Positions 1-6,540 of a stretch of 10,059 nt of DNA are shown here, one piece after another (the first letter of the stretch is position 1; each line of letters begins with the position of its first letter). Under the pieces are notes generated by a model. That model made no database searches. It saw only the letters and a list, made by a program, of their open reading frames with translations, and was not told the DNA's origin. This DNA comes from Acidobacteriota bacterium (GTDB lineage: Bacteria; Acidobacteriota; Terriglobia; UBA7540), in contig PMYF01000708.1 of assembly GCA_003171295.1 (NCBI GenBank), positions 7,835 through 17,893 on the forward strand. Direction: 5' to 3'. A program made the position numbers and the translations under genes.

Positions 1-1
1 C

Positions 2-913
2 TACCGTCCCAACGCCCGGGCGCGGAGCTTCGCCCAAAGCTCCAACTCCGTCATCTCCTTTATTCAGAGCAATCGCCCTCTGCTGCATCCGTTTCATGTC
101 GGCGTGCTGCACAGCGTGGAGGAGTACTGCCAGGAGGCCGGCTACTTTGTGCTCTTTACCAGCTACAACTACGCGCGCGACACGAAGCCAGCGGAGTTGC
201 AGTTGCCCAAGGTACTACAAAGCCACGGCGTCGCGGACTGCTTGATTCTGGCGGGCATGAATTACGAGAACTTCATCCACGCCGTGGAAGAGCTGGGTGT
301 CCCTTACGTTCTCCTGAAGAATACTTACACCAACGATACGCCGCGCTCCCCCGTGGACCAAGTGGGATGGGATGACTTCGCGGGATCCTATGAAGCCACG
401 AAATACCTCCTGGAACTCGGGCACCGCGATATCTGGTACATTGGCGACACTTCGTACTCCTGGTACCAGACTCGTTTCGAGGGCTATTCCCAGGCCATGC
501 GCGAGGGCGGTTTGGAGGCGCGCGGGCAAACCGTGGGTCTATCCGATAATCTTTATGCCAACGGCTACGCCTGCACGGAAATGATTCTGGACCAAGGCTA
601 TCCGCTTACTGCAATCTTTGCCGGATACGACGACATTGCCTACGGCGCCTGGGATGCCCTGCAGAAACACGGCCTGAGTGTGCCACGCGAGGTGAGCTTG
701 GTCGGTTATCACGACGAGGACCAAGCGCAATTCAAGGTTCCGCCGCTGACCACCGAACGGGTCGATAAGGCCGCCGTCGGCCGGCAGTTGGCGCGCATGG
801 CGGTGGAGAAACTGCGCTTCCCCGGCAAGCGTCTTCCGGAAGTCATCCTCCCCATGACCCTGATGAAGAGGGGGACCACGCGCCTGCTCATGCGCGAAGC
901 TCCTGTCCTCTGA
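2..913 (+). CDS. LacI/GalR-family transcriptional regulator (5' partial)
   Basis: Sugar-responsive DNA-binding regulator, cytoplasmic. The frame is open from base 2, and the visible 303 residues begin inside the DNA-binding domain with YRPNARARSF, the end of the HTH and the hinge helix (LacI/PurR proteins have YxPNxxARSL here). About 40-45 N-terminal residues, holding the HTH, lie outside the window, so a GTG at 104 is internal and not the start. The rest is a periplasmic-binding-protein-type effector domain. Diagnostic family motifs are GYDDIAYGAW (fragment residues 208-217), GLSVPREVSLVGY and, near the end, PPLTTERVD. It ends with TGA at 911-913. The hinge leucine that normally wedges into the central CpG of the operator is Phe here (codon 29-31). 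A LacI-type operator lies about 100 bp downstream, in front of the receptor gene, which suggests local control. The effector is unknown but probably a sugar released by the locus. Family assignment is very secure. Confidence 0.95.
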   Translation, partial: YRPNARARSFAQSSNSVISFIQSNRPLLHPFHVGVLHSVEEYCQEAGYFVLFTSYNYARDTKPAELQLPKVLQSHGVADCLILAGMNYENFIHAVEELGVPYVLLKNTYTNDTPRSPVDQVGWDDFAGSYEATKYLLELGHRDIWYIGDTSYSWYQTRFEGYSQAMREGGLEARGQTVGLSDNLYANGYACTEMILDQGYPLTAIFAGYDDIAYGAWDALQKHGLSVPREVSLVGYHDEDQAQFKVPPLTTERVDKAAVGRQLARMAVEKLRFPGKRLPEVILPMTLMKRGTTRLLMREAPVL

Positions 914-981
914 AGCGCCGGCCGGTTCCGCAACCCTGCCTGACTCGGTCGCCGCAGCGTCCCAGAGCTTGTACAAATCAC

Positions 982-1010
982 TTGACTTTGGGCCGGACCT
1001 GCCCTAAGCT
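982..1010 (+). promoter_or_regulatory. Candidate sigma70 promoter for the TonB-dependent receptor
   Basis: TTGACT at 982-987 matches the -35 consensus in five of six positions. It is followed by a 17-nt spacer and TAAGCT at 1005-1010, a weak -10 (three of six). This predicts a start site near 1016-1018 and a 5' leader of about 135 nt. An 8-bp palindrome TTGTACAA lies just upstream at 969-976. The optimal spacing and the palindrome at the predicted start site support the call, but the -10 is poor and acidobacterial promoters are not well characterised. Confidence 0.45.
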
Positions 1011-1018
1011 GCGCGCAA

Positions 1019-1032
1019 ATGAAGCGCTTCAT
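1019..1032 (+). promoter_or_regulatory. LacI-family operator (14-bp perfect palindrome)
   Basis: ATGAAGCGCTTCAT is a perfect inverted repeat centred on a CpG, matching the general LacI/GalR/CcpA operator form (TGNAANCGNTTNCA-like). It lies at about +2 to +15 of the predicted promoter, where bound protein would block transcription, and a LacI-family gene is the upstream neighbour. A perfect 14-bp palindrome is expected about 0.6 times per 10 kb by chance but only about 0.015 times in this 239-bp gap, so the position carries most of the weight. That this particular regulator binds here is inference. Confidence 0.7.
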
Positions 1033-1081
1033 GAACGCGGCACTGGCCGGCGAAGCAACCTCGTTGGGAGACGCTTGGTAA
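1019..1081 (+). other. Possible 20-codon leader ORF
   Basis: ATG at 1019 opens a short frame reading MKRFMNAALAGEATSLGDAW before TAA at 1079-1081, inside the receptor's predicted 5' leader. No Shine-Dalgarno sequence precedes it (GCGCGCAA). If transcription starts near 1017 the message would be almost leaderless at this ATG. The first ATG is part of the operator palindrome, so the frame may be accidental. Confidence 0.15.
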
Positions 1082-1152
1082 GTGTGGTCAACGGGGGTCG
1101 CAGGGCGATGCAGCCGCGTGTGAAGGCGATTTGGAAGGAGGGTGTGATTACC

Positions 1153-4100
1153 ATGCGTCCACACTTCAGAGCCTTTCCGATTCTCTCCGCCCTTGCCGCG
1201 GTTCTCCTTTTCTCCATCCAGGTCTTCGCTTCTCTTGACCGGGGCCAGGTTCAGGGCACGGTAACCGACCCGCAGGGGGGCGTTGTGCCAGGCGTGACCG
1301 TCGCAGTCACGAACGTAGATACCGGTGTTGCTGCGCGGCTGGTTACCAACTCAGTGGGTTTCTATCTGGCGCAGGACTTGGTGCCGGGTAAGTACTCCAT
1401 TCGCATTGAGGTATCAGGGTTCAGCCCACTTGATATCACCCAAGTGATGGTCACGGCTGGCACAACCGTGACAGAGGATGCCCAACTGAAGGTCGGGCCC
1501 ACAGCTCAGAGTGTAGAGGTCACCGCGCAAGCGCATTTGGTGGAGACCACTTCCTCGAATTTCAGTGTGGGAGTCAGCAGGCGGTACCTTGACAACCTCC
1601 CCCTGGAGGGTCGGGACATCCAGACTCTCGTCTCGCTCTTCCCCGGCATCATTCAATCCAGCGGACCTTCTGGGGCCGTGTTTGGTTCCAATAGCCAATT
1701 TGGGGGCTTCCCAGACCCGCTCCACCTAGTGGGCTCGAGCGTAAGTGCCAACGGGGGTCAGGCCGGAGCCAACGCGTGGTTCTTGGAAGGAGCCCTGAAC
1801 GCCACAGTCGGCGCGGAGGCCGCGACCGTCAATCCCTCGCCGGACGCCGTGTCCGAGTTCAATATCGTTCAGAATGGTTTGGCGGCCGAGTACGGCCGCA
1901 CGAGCGGCATGGTGGTCAACGTGGTGATGAAATCCGGCACGAACGCGCTCCACGGTGACGTCTATGACGTCAACCGCAACTCCTACTTCAGCGCCACGAA
2001 TCCCTTTGCGCGGCGCGACGCCAATGGCAATCCCTTTCTCCAGCCGTGGACCAACTGGAACAACTTCGGCGGGACTCTGGGTGGCCCGGTGGTCCTCCCT
2101 CATCTCTACAACGGAAAGAACCGCACCTTCTTTTTCGTTTCCGAAGAGATGTCACTGCTGCACGAGCGGCAAAACAGAATCCTGACGGTCCCATTGGCCG
2201 CGGAGAAAAATGGGGATTTCACGGGAAACCCTTACTACCCAGCGGGGGCTAACTGTACGACTCCGCCCTATGATTCCGGATGCATCTTCGATCCTGCGAC
2301 AACGACCTACGATAGCGCTACGGGCACGTTCGGCCGGACGCCTTTCCCGAGGCCGGTGATCCCGCAGGGCCGGATCGACCCCCTGGCCAAGTTCTATCTC
2401 GATTCAATTCCGGCTCCGAACTTCGTCGATCCGCTGTCTCCGTGCAGCCCCGCTTACCTCTGCAACAATTACATTGGTACGGCGGGCAGCAGCATGACGA
2501 CGCACAATGCGTCGGTGAAGATCGACCACACCATCAACGACAAGCAACGGTTTTTTGCTTCCTGGCTTTTCAACCCGAGCTACTACACCAACTACCGCTA
2601 TCCGTGGAATGGCCCTTCGGCGCAGCTGGGTACGGGGATCGTTGGCGCTAACCCTTTCACCGCGCGAAACCAGCTTGCGATCGTGGGATTGACCTCGACC
2701 CTGAGTCCCACGCTCGTGAACGAGGCGCGCTTTTCCTTCGGCCGCCAGAACCTGGTGGGCGGGGAAAACCCCGACAGCGTAACAGCCACCCAGCAGATCA
2801 AACAGAAGGTGGCCGGGCTGAATTTCTGGCTTTACGACCCCTTGCAGCCGGTTCCGACCATTTCCTTCAATAACAACGAAATCGGTAGCTCGTTCCAAAT
2901 GGGTCCTCCCGCCTACCAGGACGTTACCACCGGCCAGCAGGCGTGGACTGCTAATGAGACCCTCACGAAAATCTGGGGCCGGCACACGATTAAGGGCGGC
3001 TTTACATTCCGTCGGAACAACCTCTGGGGGAGTTCTGCCACGGGTTACAACATCGGTTTTTCAGGCATGCTCACCGACAACCCCGCCAATCCCTATGGTG
3101 GCCCGAACAATAATGGGCTGGCTGATTTCCTCCTGGGCGCAGTCGGCGAGGGCGGGGGCAGTTCCGCCATTCAAGAGTCGCCCTGGCAGACCAACGACGA
3201 CTACGCCGCGTTCGGCCAGGATGATTTCCGCCTGAGGAGTAACTTTACGGTGAGCGTGGGAGTTCGCTGGGACGCTTATGGCTGGATCCGCGAGCGGCAC
3301 GACCAGATCGCCAACTTCGATCTCTCCTTGAAAAACCCTGAGGTCAATGCATTGGGCAAGCTCGTTTATCCGGGCACTCCGAGCCACCCCGACCGCAATC
3401 TCTTTCCGGCCAACAAGGGGAGCTTCGGTCCCCGCTTCGGCTTCGCCTGGTCACCCTTCGGAAATAGCAAAACGGTCATCCGGGGCGGCTACGGGCTCAT
3501 CTACAGCAACAGCCTCTCGGCGGCCTTCGGACAGGGCAACGGGGCCTTCTCGACAATGGGTTCCTATGTGCCCGTCAGCACTCCCGTCACTGACCCGTAC
3601 CCCGTCTACAATGAGATCGGCGGATGGACGCTCAGCAAAGGCGCGCCCTCCATTCAGTTCCCAAACCTGACCGCTAATCGCACCAACGACTTCCAGTATG
3701 TCGGCGTCTCAGGGGGGAATATCTACGGTTTCCTCAAGGGGAACAAGGACCCCTACGTTCAGCAATGGAACCTCTCCATCCAGCGGGAGCTGCCCGGTAA
3801 TATCCTGATCAGTGCGGCGTATGTGGGCAGCCACGGCTCGCACCTCCTGGAGGATGAATTTCGGAACACCAATCAGGTGCCCAAGTCCCAATACGCGAGG
3901 GTCCGCTCGCACATTAATGATTACACCTACCAGGTCGACCCCTCCTTCAATGGACTGTGGGGGGATTGCGGTCAGTGGGACCAGCCTGCCAACAATAATG
4001 TCTACTGCTCGGGATGGTATGCACTCGAACCCTACCCGTTCTGGTGGTCCATCCAGTCGCTGCTTACACCGGACGGCATTAGCAAATACCACTCGGGCCA

Positions 4101-5043
4101 GCTGCGTGTGGAGAAGCGATATTCTCACGGGCTGAACTTCATCGCTTCCTACACCTATTCCAAGAACATCGTTAGCGCTGGCCTCGGCGCGCTGGCCGCC
4201 AACACCTTCGGTCCCTCCACCTTGGGCAATCGCGGCGTGGGACGCATCGCCTGGATTCCGGGCGCCGCGGGCGGCGGCTCGGCAGATGGGTTCAAACACA
4301 CCACGGCTGACGATGTGTTCAACCTCCGGCGATATGATGCCCTCTCCCCCGACGACACACCTCATGTCTTCAACATCGCTTCGACCTACGAGCTGCCATT
4401 CGGCAAGGGGAAGAAGTTTGTGAATACGGGCCGCACCGCCAAAGCCATCCTCGGCGGGTGGAAGTTCACCCAGATCTGGAATTTCCAGTCGGGCGTGCCG
4501 ATGTTCTTTACAACGCAGTCGGCGTGCACGGGTATTGGCGAAACGATAAGTTGCCGGCCCAACGTCGTGGGGAGCCTCTCCGCCGGGCGCAGCAGCAAGA
4601 CCAAAGCACAACGCGCGCAGCAGTGGTACAACCCCAGCGCCTTGTGCGCCCCCTGGGGATGTGACGACGCCCTGACCACCACCATTTACAATGCCAACAA
4701 TGCCGGGGACTACGCCACTCTTGACGCCATCGATGCCTTCTGGCAACTCGGAAATGCGGGCACGCGTCCCCCGTCCGGCCGGATCCCAGGTTTCTGGAAT
4801 GCTGACATGTCGCTGGCCAAGGACTTCCACTTCAGCGAGTCCAAGTATTTCAATTTCCGCTGGGACGTCTTCAATTCCCTCAATCACCAGAACCTGGGTG
4901 TTCCGAACAACACTTGGTGTCTGCCCCCAGGACCGGATGGGCAGCTCGATAGCGTCCACACCTTCGGATGCGCGTTCGGCCAGATCACCAACGTCCAGAC
5001 TGACCCTCGCGCCATGCAGTTCTCACTCAAGTTCTACTGGTAG
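1153..5043 (+). CDS. TonB-dependent receptor, Oar-like with carboxypeptidase-regulatory-like domain
   Basis: Outer-membrane active transporter, 1296 aa, likely importing an oligosaccharide with energy from TonB-ExbBD. Residues 1-26 are a Sec signal peptide (charged start, hydrophobic core, VFA before the cut). Residues 32 to about 113 form a carboxypeptidase-regulatory-like beta-sandwich beginning QVQGTVTDPQGG. The plug follows, with LPLEGRD at 149-155 and NPSPDAVSEF near 227, then EYGRTSG. The remaining roughly 1000 residues are the Oar-like beta-barrel, ending in FSLKFYW, an aromatic C-terminus suited to BAM assembly. Start: ATG 1153 gives an intact signal peptide and follows AAGGAGGG (1135-1142) by 10 nt. 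GTG 1144 is too close to that site and TTG 982 lies in the promoter. I see no clear TonB box. Twelve cysteines occur as six close pairs, probably disulfides in extracellular loops. No SusD gene follows, as is usual for acidobacterial receptors of this type. The specific substrate cannot be read from sequence. Confidence 0.93.
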   Translation: MRPHFRAFPILSALAAVLLFSIQVFASLDRGQVQGTVTDPQGGVVPGVTVAVTNVDTGVAARLVTNSVGFYLAQDLVPGKYSIRIEVSGFSPLDITQVMVTAGTTVTEDAQLKVGPTAQSVEVTAQAHLVETTSSNFSVGVSRRYLDNLPLEGRDIQTLVSLFPGIIQSSGPSGAVFGSNSQFGGFPDPLHLVGSSVSANGGQAGANAWFLEGALNATVGAEAATVNPSPDAVSEFNIVQNGLAAEYGRTSGMVVNVVMKSGTNALHGDVYDVNRNSYFSATNPFARRDANGNPFLQPWTNWNNFGGTLGGPVVLPHLYNGKNRTFFFVSEEMSLLHERQNRILTVPLAAEKNGDFTGNPYYPAGANCTTPPYDSGCIFDPATTTYDSATGTFGRTPFPRPVIPQGRIDPLAKFYLDSIPAPNFVDPLSPCSPAYLCNNYIGTAGSSMTTHNASVKIDHTINDKQRFFASWLFNPSYYTNYRYPWNGPSAQLGTGIVGANPFTARNQLAIVGLTSTLSPTLVNEARFSFGRQNLVGGENPDSVTATQQIKQKVAGLNFWLYDPLQPVPTISFNNNEIGSSFQMGPPAYQDVTTGQQAWTANETLTKIWGRHTIKGGFTFRRNNLWGSSATGYNIGFSGMLTDNPANPYGGPNNNGLADFLLGAVGEGGGSSAIQESPWQTNDDYAAFGQDDFRLRSNFTVSVGVRWDAYGWIRERHDQIANFDLSLKNPEVNALGKLVYPGTPSHPDRNLFPANKGSFGPRFGFAWSPFGNSKTVIRGGYGLIYSNSLSAAFGQGNGAFSTMGSYVPVSTPVTDPYPVYNEIGGWTLSKGAPSIQFPNLTANRTNDFQYVGVSGGNIYGFLKGNKDPYVQQWNLSIQRELPGNILISAAYVGSHGSHLLEDEFRNTNQVPKSQYARVRSHINDYTYQVDPSFNGLWGDCGQWDQPANNNVYCSGWYALEPYPFWWSIQSLLTPDGISKYHSGQLRVEKRYSHGLNFIASYTYSKNIVSAGLGALAANTFGPSTLGNRGVGRIAWIPGAAGGGSADGFKHTTADDVFNLRRYDALSPDDTPHVFNIASTYELPFGKGKKFVNTGRTAKAILGGWKFTQIWNFQSGVPMFFTTQSACTGIGETISCRPNVVGSLSAGRSSKTKAQRAQQWYNPSALCAPWGCDDALTTTIYNANNAGDYATLDAIDAFWQLGNAGTRPPSGRIPGFWNADMSLAKDFHFSESKYFNFRWDVFNSLNHQNLGVPNNTWCLPPGPDGQLDSVHTFGCAFGQITNVQTDPRAMQFSLKFYW

Positions 5044-5083
5044 CCGTCTGAGGGTCAGAGCGCTCTTTAAGAACAGAACCTGT

Positions 5084-5118
5084 AGGCCCGGTGCAGGTGC
5101 TCAACCTGCATGGGGCCT
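5084..5118 (+). terminator. Strong two-part hairpin after the receptor gene (terminator or processing site)
   Basis: AGGCCC (5084-5089) pairs with GGGCCT (5113-5118). TGCAGGT (5092-5098) pairs with ACCTGCA (5104-5110) around the loop GCTCA. Two positions on each side (GG/TG) separate the stems, one of them a possible G-U pair. It begins 41 nt after the receptor stop codon. The stem is terminator-like, but only TTCTATGG follows instead of a U run. It may therefore be an attenuating or RNA-processing and stabilising element that lowers expression of the downstream enzymes relative to the receptor. Confidence 0.5.
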
Positions 5119-5200
5119 TCTATGGGGTGTGCTTCAGATTTGGAACACGCGTTAGTGCACGGCAGTATATTCTGCGTGCCCGAAGACTGGGGGGATGGTC

Positions 5201-6463
5201 ATGCGCTGGGTTGCGCAATTAGGTGGTGCGGTTATTTTGGGAATTTGCCTTGTTGGTATCTGCTTCAGCCCCCGGTTCATGGCAACCGCACAAGTCAAGC
5301 AGCCTATAGCCCTTCTCCAGCAAAGCAGCCTTCCCTCCGCAGTGCTGCGCCCTGCCCCGCTCCTCCAGATGCCGGGAGTCGCAGTACCCGAACGCAGTCT
5401 GGACCACGAGGCTGACTCGAACAATCCCCTCCATTGGGATGGTGATACGCTGTACTTGTTTAACAATGCCGGACATCCGTGGCGCACCTCGGGGCCGGAT
5501 ATCGAGCACTTGGGGGGGCGCATCTCGGTGGACTTGGGTGTTCAAAACAACAAGATGAATCTTTGGATTGAGAGTACCTGGAAGGATGACGACGGAACGC
5601 TCTACGGCGCCTATCACTACGAACCCGACACGATCTGCTTCTCCAACCAGCACATCCTGACCGCTCCCCGCATCGGCTGGATAAGGTCCAACGATAATGG
5701 CGCCACCTGGGAAGACTTGGGGTTCATCATCTCCGCCGATCCCTGCGCCCTCAATTGCCAGACTAGCAGCCCGTGGGATTCCGGTGGCACCGGAGACTTC
5801 GCATTCATCCTGGACCGGAAGAAGGAGTATTTCTACTTTTACGGCACCAGTTACGACCCGCGGTTTGAAGAGCAAGGCATCTTCGTCGCCCGCCTGTCGT
5901 ATGCCGACCTCAACAATCCTGCCGGCAAGGTCAGGAAATGGTACCACGGCGCCTGGAGCGAGCCCGCTTTGTGGGGACATGTAACGCCGGTGTTCCCTGC
6001 GGAGCGTGACTACCACAAGCCGGATGGGTCGATGTTCTGGGGACCCGCGATCCACTGGAACACCTATTTGAACCTGTACGTGATGGTATTGAATCACGCC
6101 AGGGACACGAAACTAAACGAGGACGGCATTTACATCACCTATAACCGCGACCTGGAAAACCCCGGCGGTTGGAGCAAGCCGGTGAGGATTCTCAACCGCG
6201 ACGGAATTCTCCAGGCGACCACGATCGGGAAAGTCGTGGACGGAATGATGCTCATCCCGAGGGGAGTCTATTACGGAGAACTCCGGGCGGCTGGAGACGG
6301 CACCGTCATCGCGGACACGATTTCGAGTGGCTGGTACCCGCAGGTGATCGGAACGGGTAAAGGGGAGACGGATAAGCTCTGTGGGCGCAAAGGGCGCTTC
6401 TTCATGACGGGCATGTCGCGGCTGGAGGTCACTTTCTTGAAACCCGGCGAGAAGGCGGAGTAA
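5201..6463 (+). CDS. Secreted Asp-box (sialidase-like propeller) protein, copy 1
   Basis: Probable extracytoplasmic carbohydrate-active protein of 420 aa; I do not recognise the exact family. Residues 1-30 look like a Sec signal peptide (hydrophobic core about 7-22, likely cut after ATA-30; no valid lipobox). HWDGDTLY at 78-85 begins the conserved part. SNDNGATW at 163-170 fits the Asp box SxDxGxTW of sialidases and other BNR-type beta-propellers. Later conserved blocks are EYFYFYGTSYD, PVFPAERDYH (263-272) and GPAIHWNTY (281-289), rich in the acidic and aromatic residues of sugar-binding sites. Start: ATG 5201 lies 6 nt after GGGGGG (5189-5194) and gives an MR start like its paralogue; ATG 5195 abuts that tract. 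A tandem paralogue follows after 77 bp. Between ILN (near 330) and GWYP this copy is 24 residues longer than its paralogue. A glycosidase or lyase role in a polysaccharide locus is inference; a non-catalytic glycan-binding propeller is also possible. Confidence 0.75.
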   Translation: MRWVAQLGGAVILGICLVGICFSPRFMATAQVKQPIALLQQSSLPSAVLRPAPLLQMPGVAVPERSLDHEADSNNPLHWDGDTLYLFNNAGHPWRTSGPDIEHLGGRISVDLGVQNNKMNLWIESTWKDDDGTLYGAYHYEPDTICFSNQHILTAPRIGWIRSNDNGATWEDLGFIISADPCALNCQTSSPWDSGGTGDFAFILDRKKEYFYFYGTSYDPRFEEQGIFVARLSYADLNNPAGKVRKWYHGAWSEPALWGHVTPVFPAERDYHKPDGSMFWGPAIHWNTYLNLYVMVLNHARDTKLNEDGIYITYNRDLENPGGWSKPVRILNRDGILQATTIGKVVDGMMLIPRGVYYGELRAAGDGTVIADTISSGWYPQVIGTGKGETDKLCGRKGRFFMTGMSRLEVTFLKPGEKAE

Positions 6464-6479
6464 CTGCTTCACTTGCCAG

Positions 6480-6522
6480 CCACGCTGGTGCAGCGTGGGC
6501 GGGCTGTTGCGATGAATCGCAA
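6480..6522 (+). other. Two adjacent hairpins between the tandem paralogues
   Basis: CCACGCTG (6480-6487) and CAGCGTGG (6491-6498) form a perfect 8-bp stem with a GTG loop. TTGCGAT (6507-6513) and ATCGCAA (6516-6522) form a second inverted repeat around GA, ending 18 nt before the next ATG. Neither has a U tract, so intrinsic termination is unlikely. The first may act in mRNA processing or stability. The second could be an operator or could fold over the translation start region. Confidence 0.45.
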
Positions 6523-6540
6523 GAAGGTTGTGGGGACATC

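Noticed and set aside
982..1152. N-terminal extension of the receptor from TTG 982
   Set aside because: The added 57 residues are arginine-rich and precede a complete signal peptide; TTG 982 overlaps the -35 element, while ATG 1153 has a good ribosome site.
3709..4959. Long antisense open frame opposite the receptor gene
   Set aside because: Shadow of a GC-rich coding strand: no recognisable domain or ribosome site, and it lies wholly inside a convincing gene.
5057..5066. AGAGCGCTCT as a second LacI operator
   Set aside because: Only a 10-bp palindrome with arms unlike ATGAAGCGCTTCAT. It lies just after the receptor stop, far from any visible promoter; chance is a sufficient explanation.
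5140..5171. Promoter for copy 1: TTGGAA with TATATT, or a sigma54 site at TGGAAC...TGCA
   Set aside because: The TTGGAA-TATATT spacer is 20 nt, too long for sigma70. The GG to GC distance is 13 nt instead of the 10 required for sigma54.
5195..5200. ATG 5195 as the start of copy 1
   Set aside because: It directly abuts the GGGGGG ribosome site, leaving no spacer. ATG 5201 has a 6-nt spacer and aligns with the start of copy 2.
5044..5200. A missing SusD gene after the receptor
   Set aside because: Only 157 bp lie between receptor and copy 1, with no coding potential for a SusD; lone receptors are normal for the Oar-like type.
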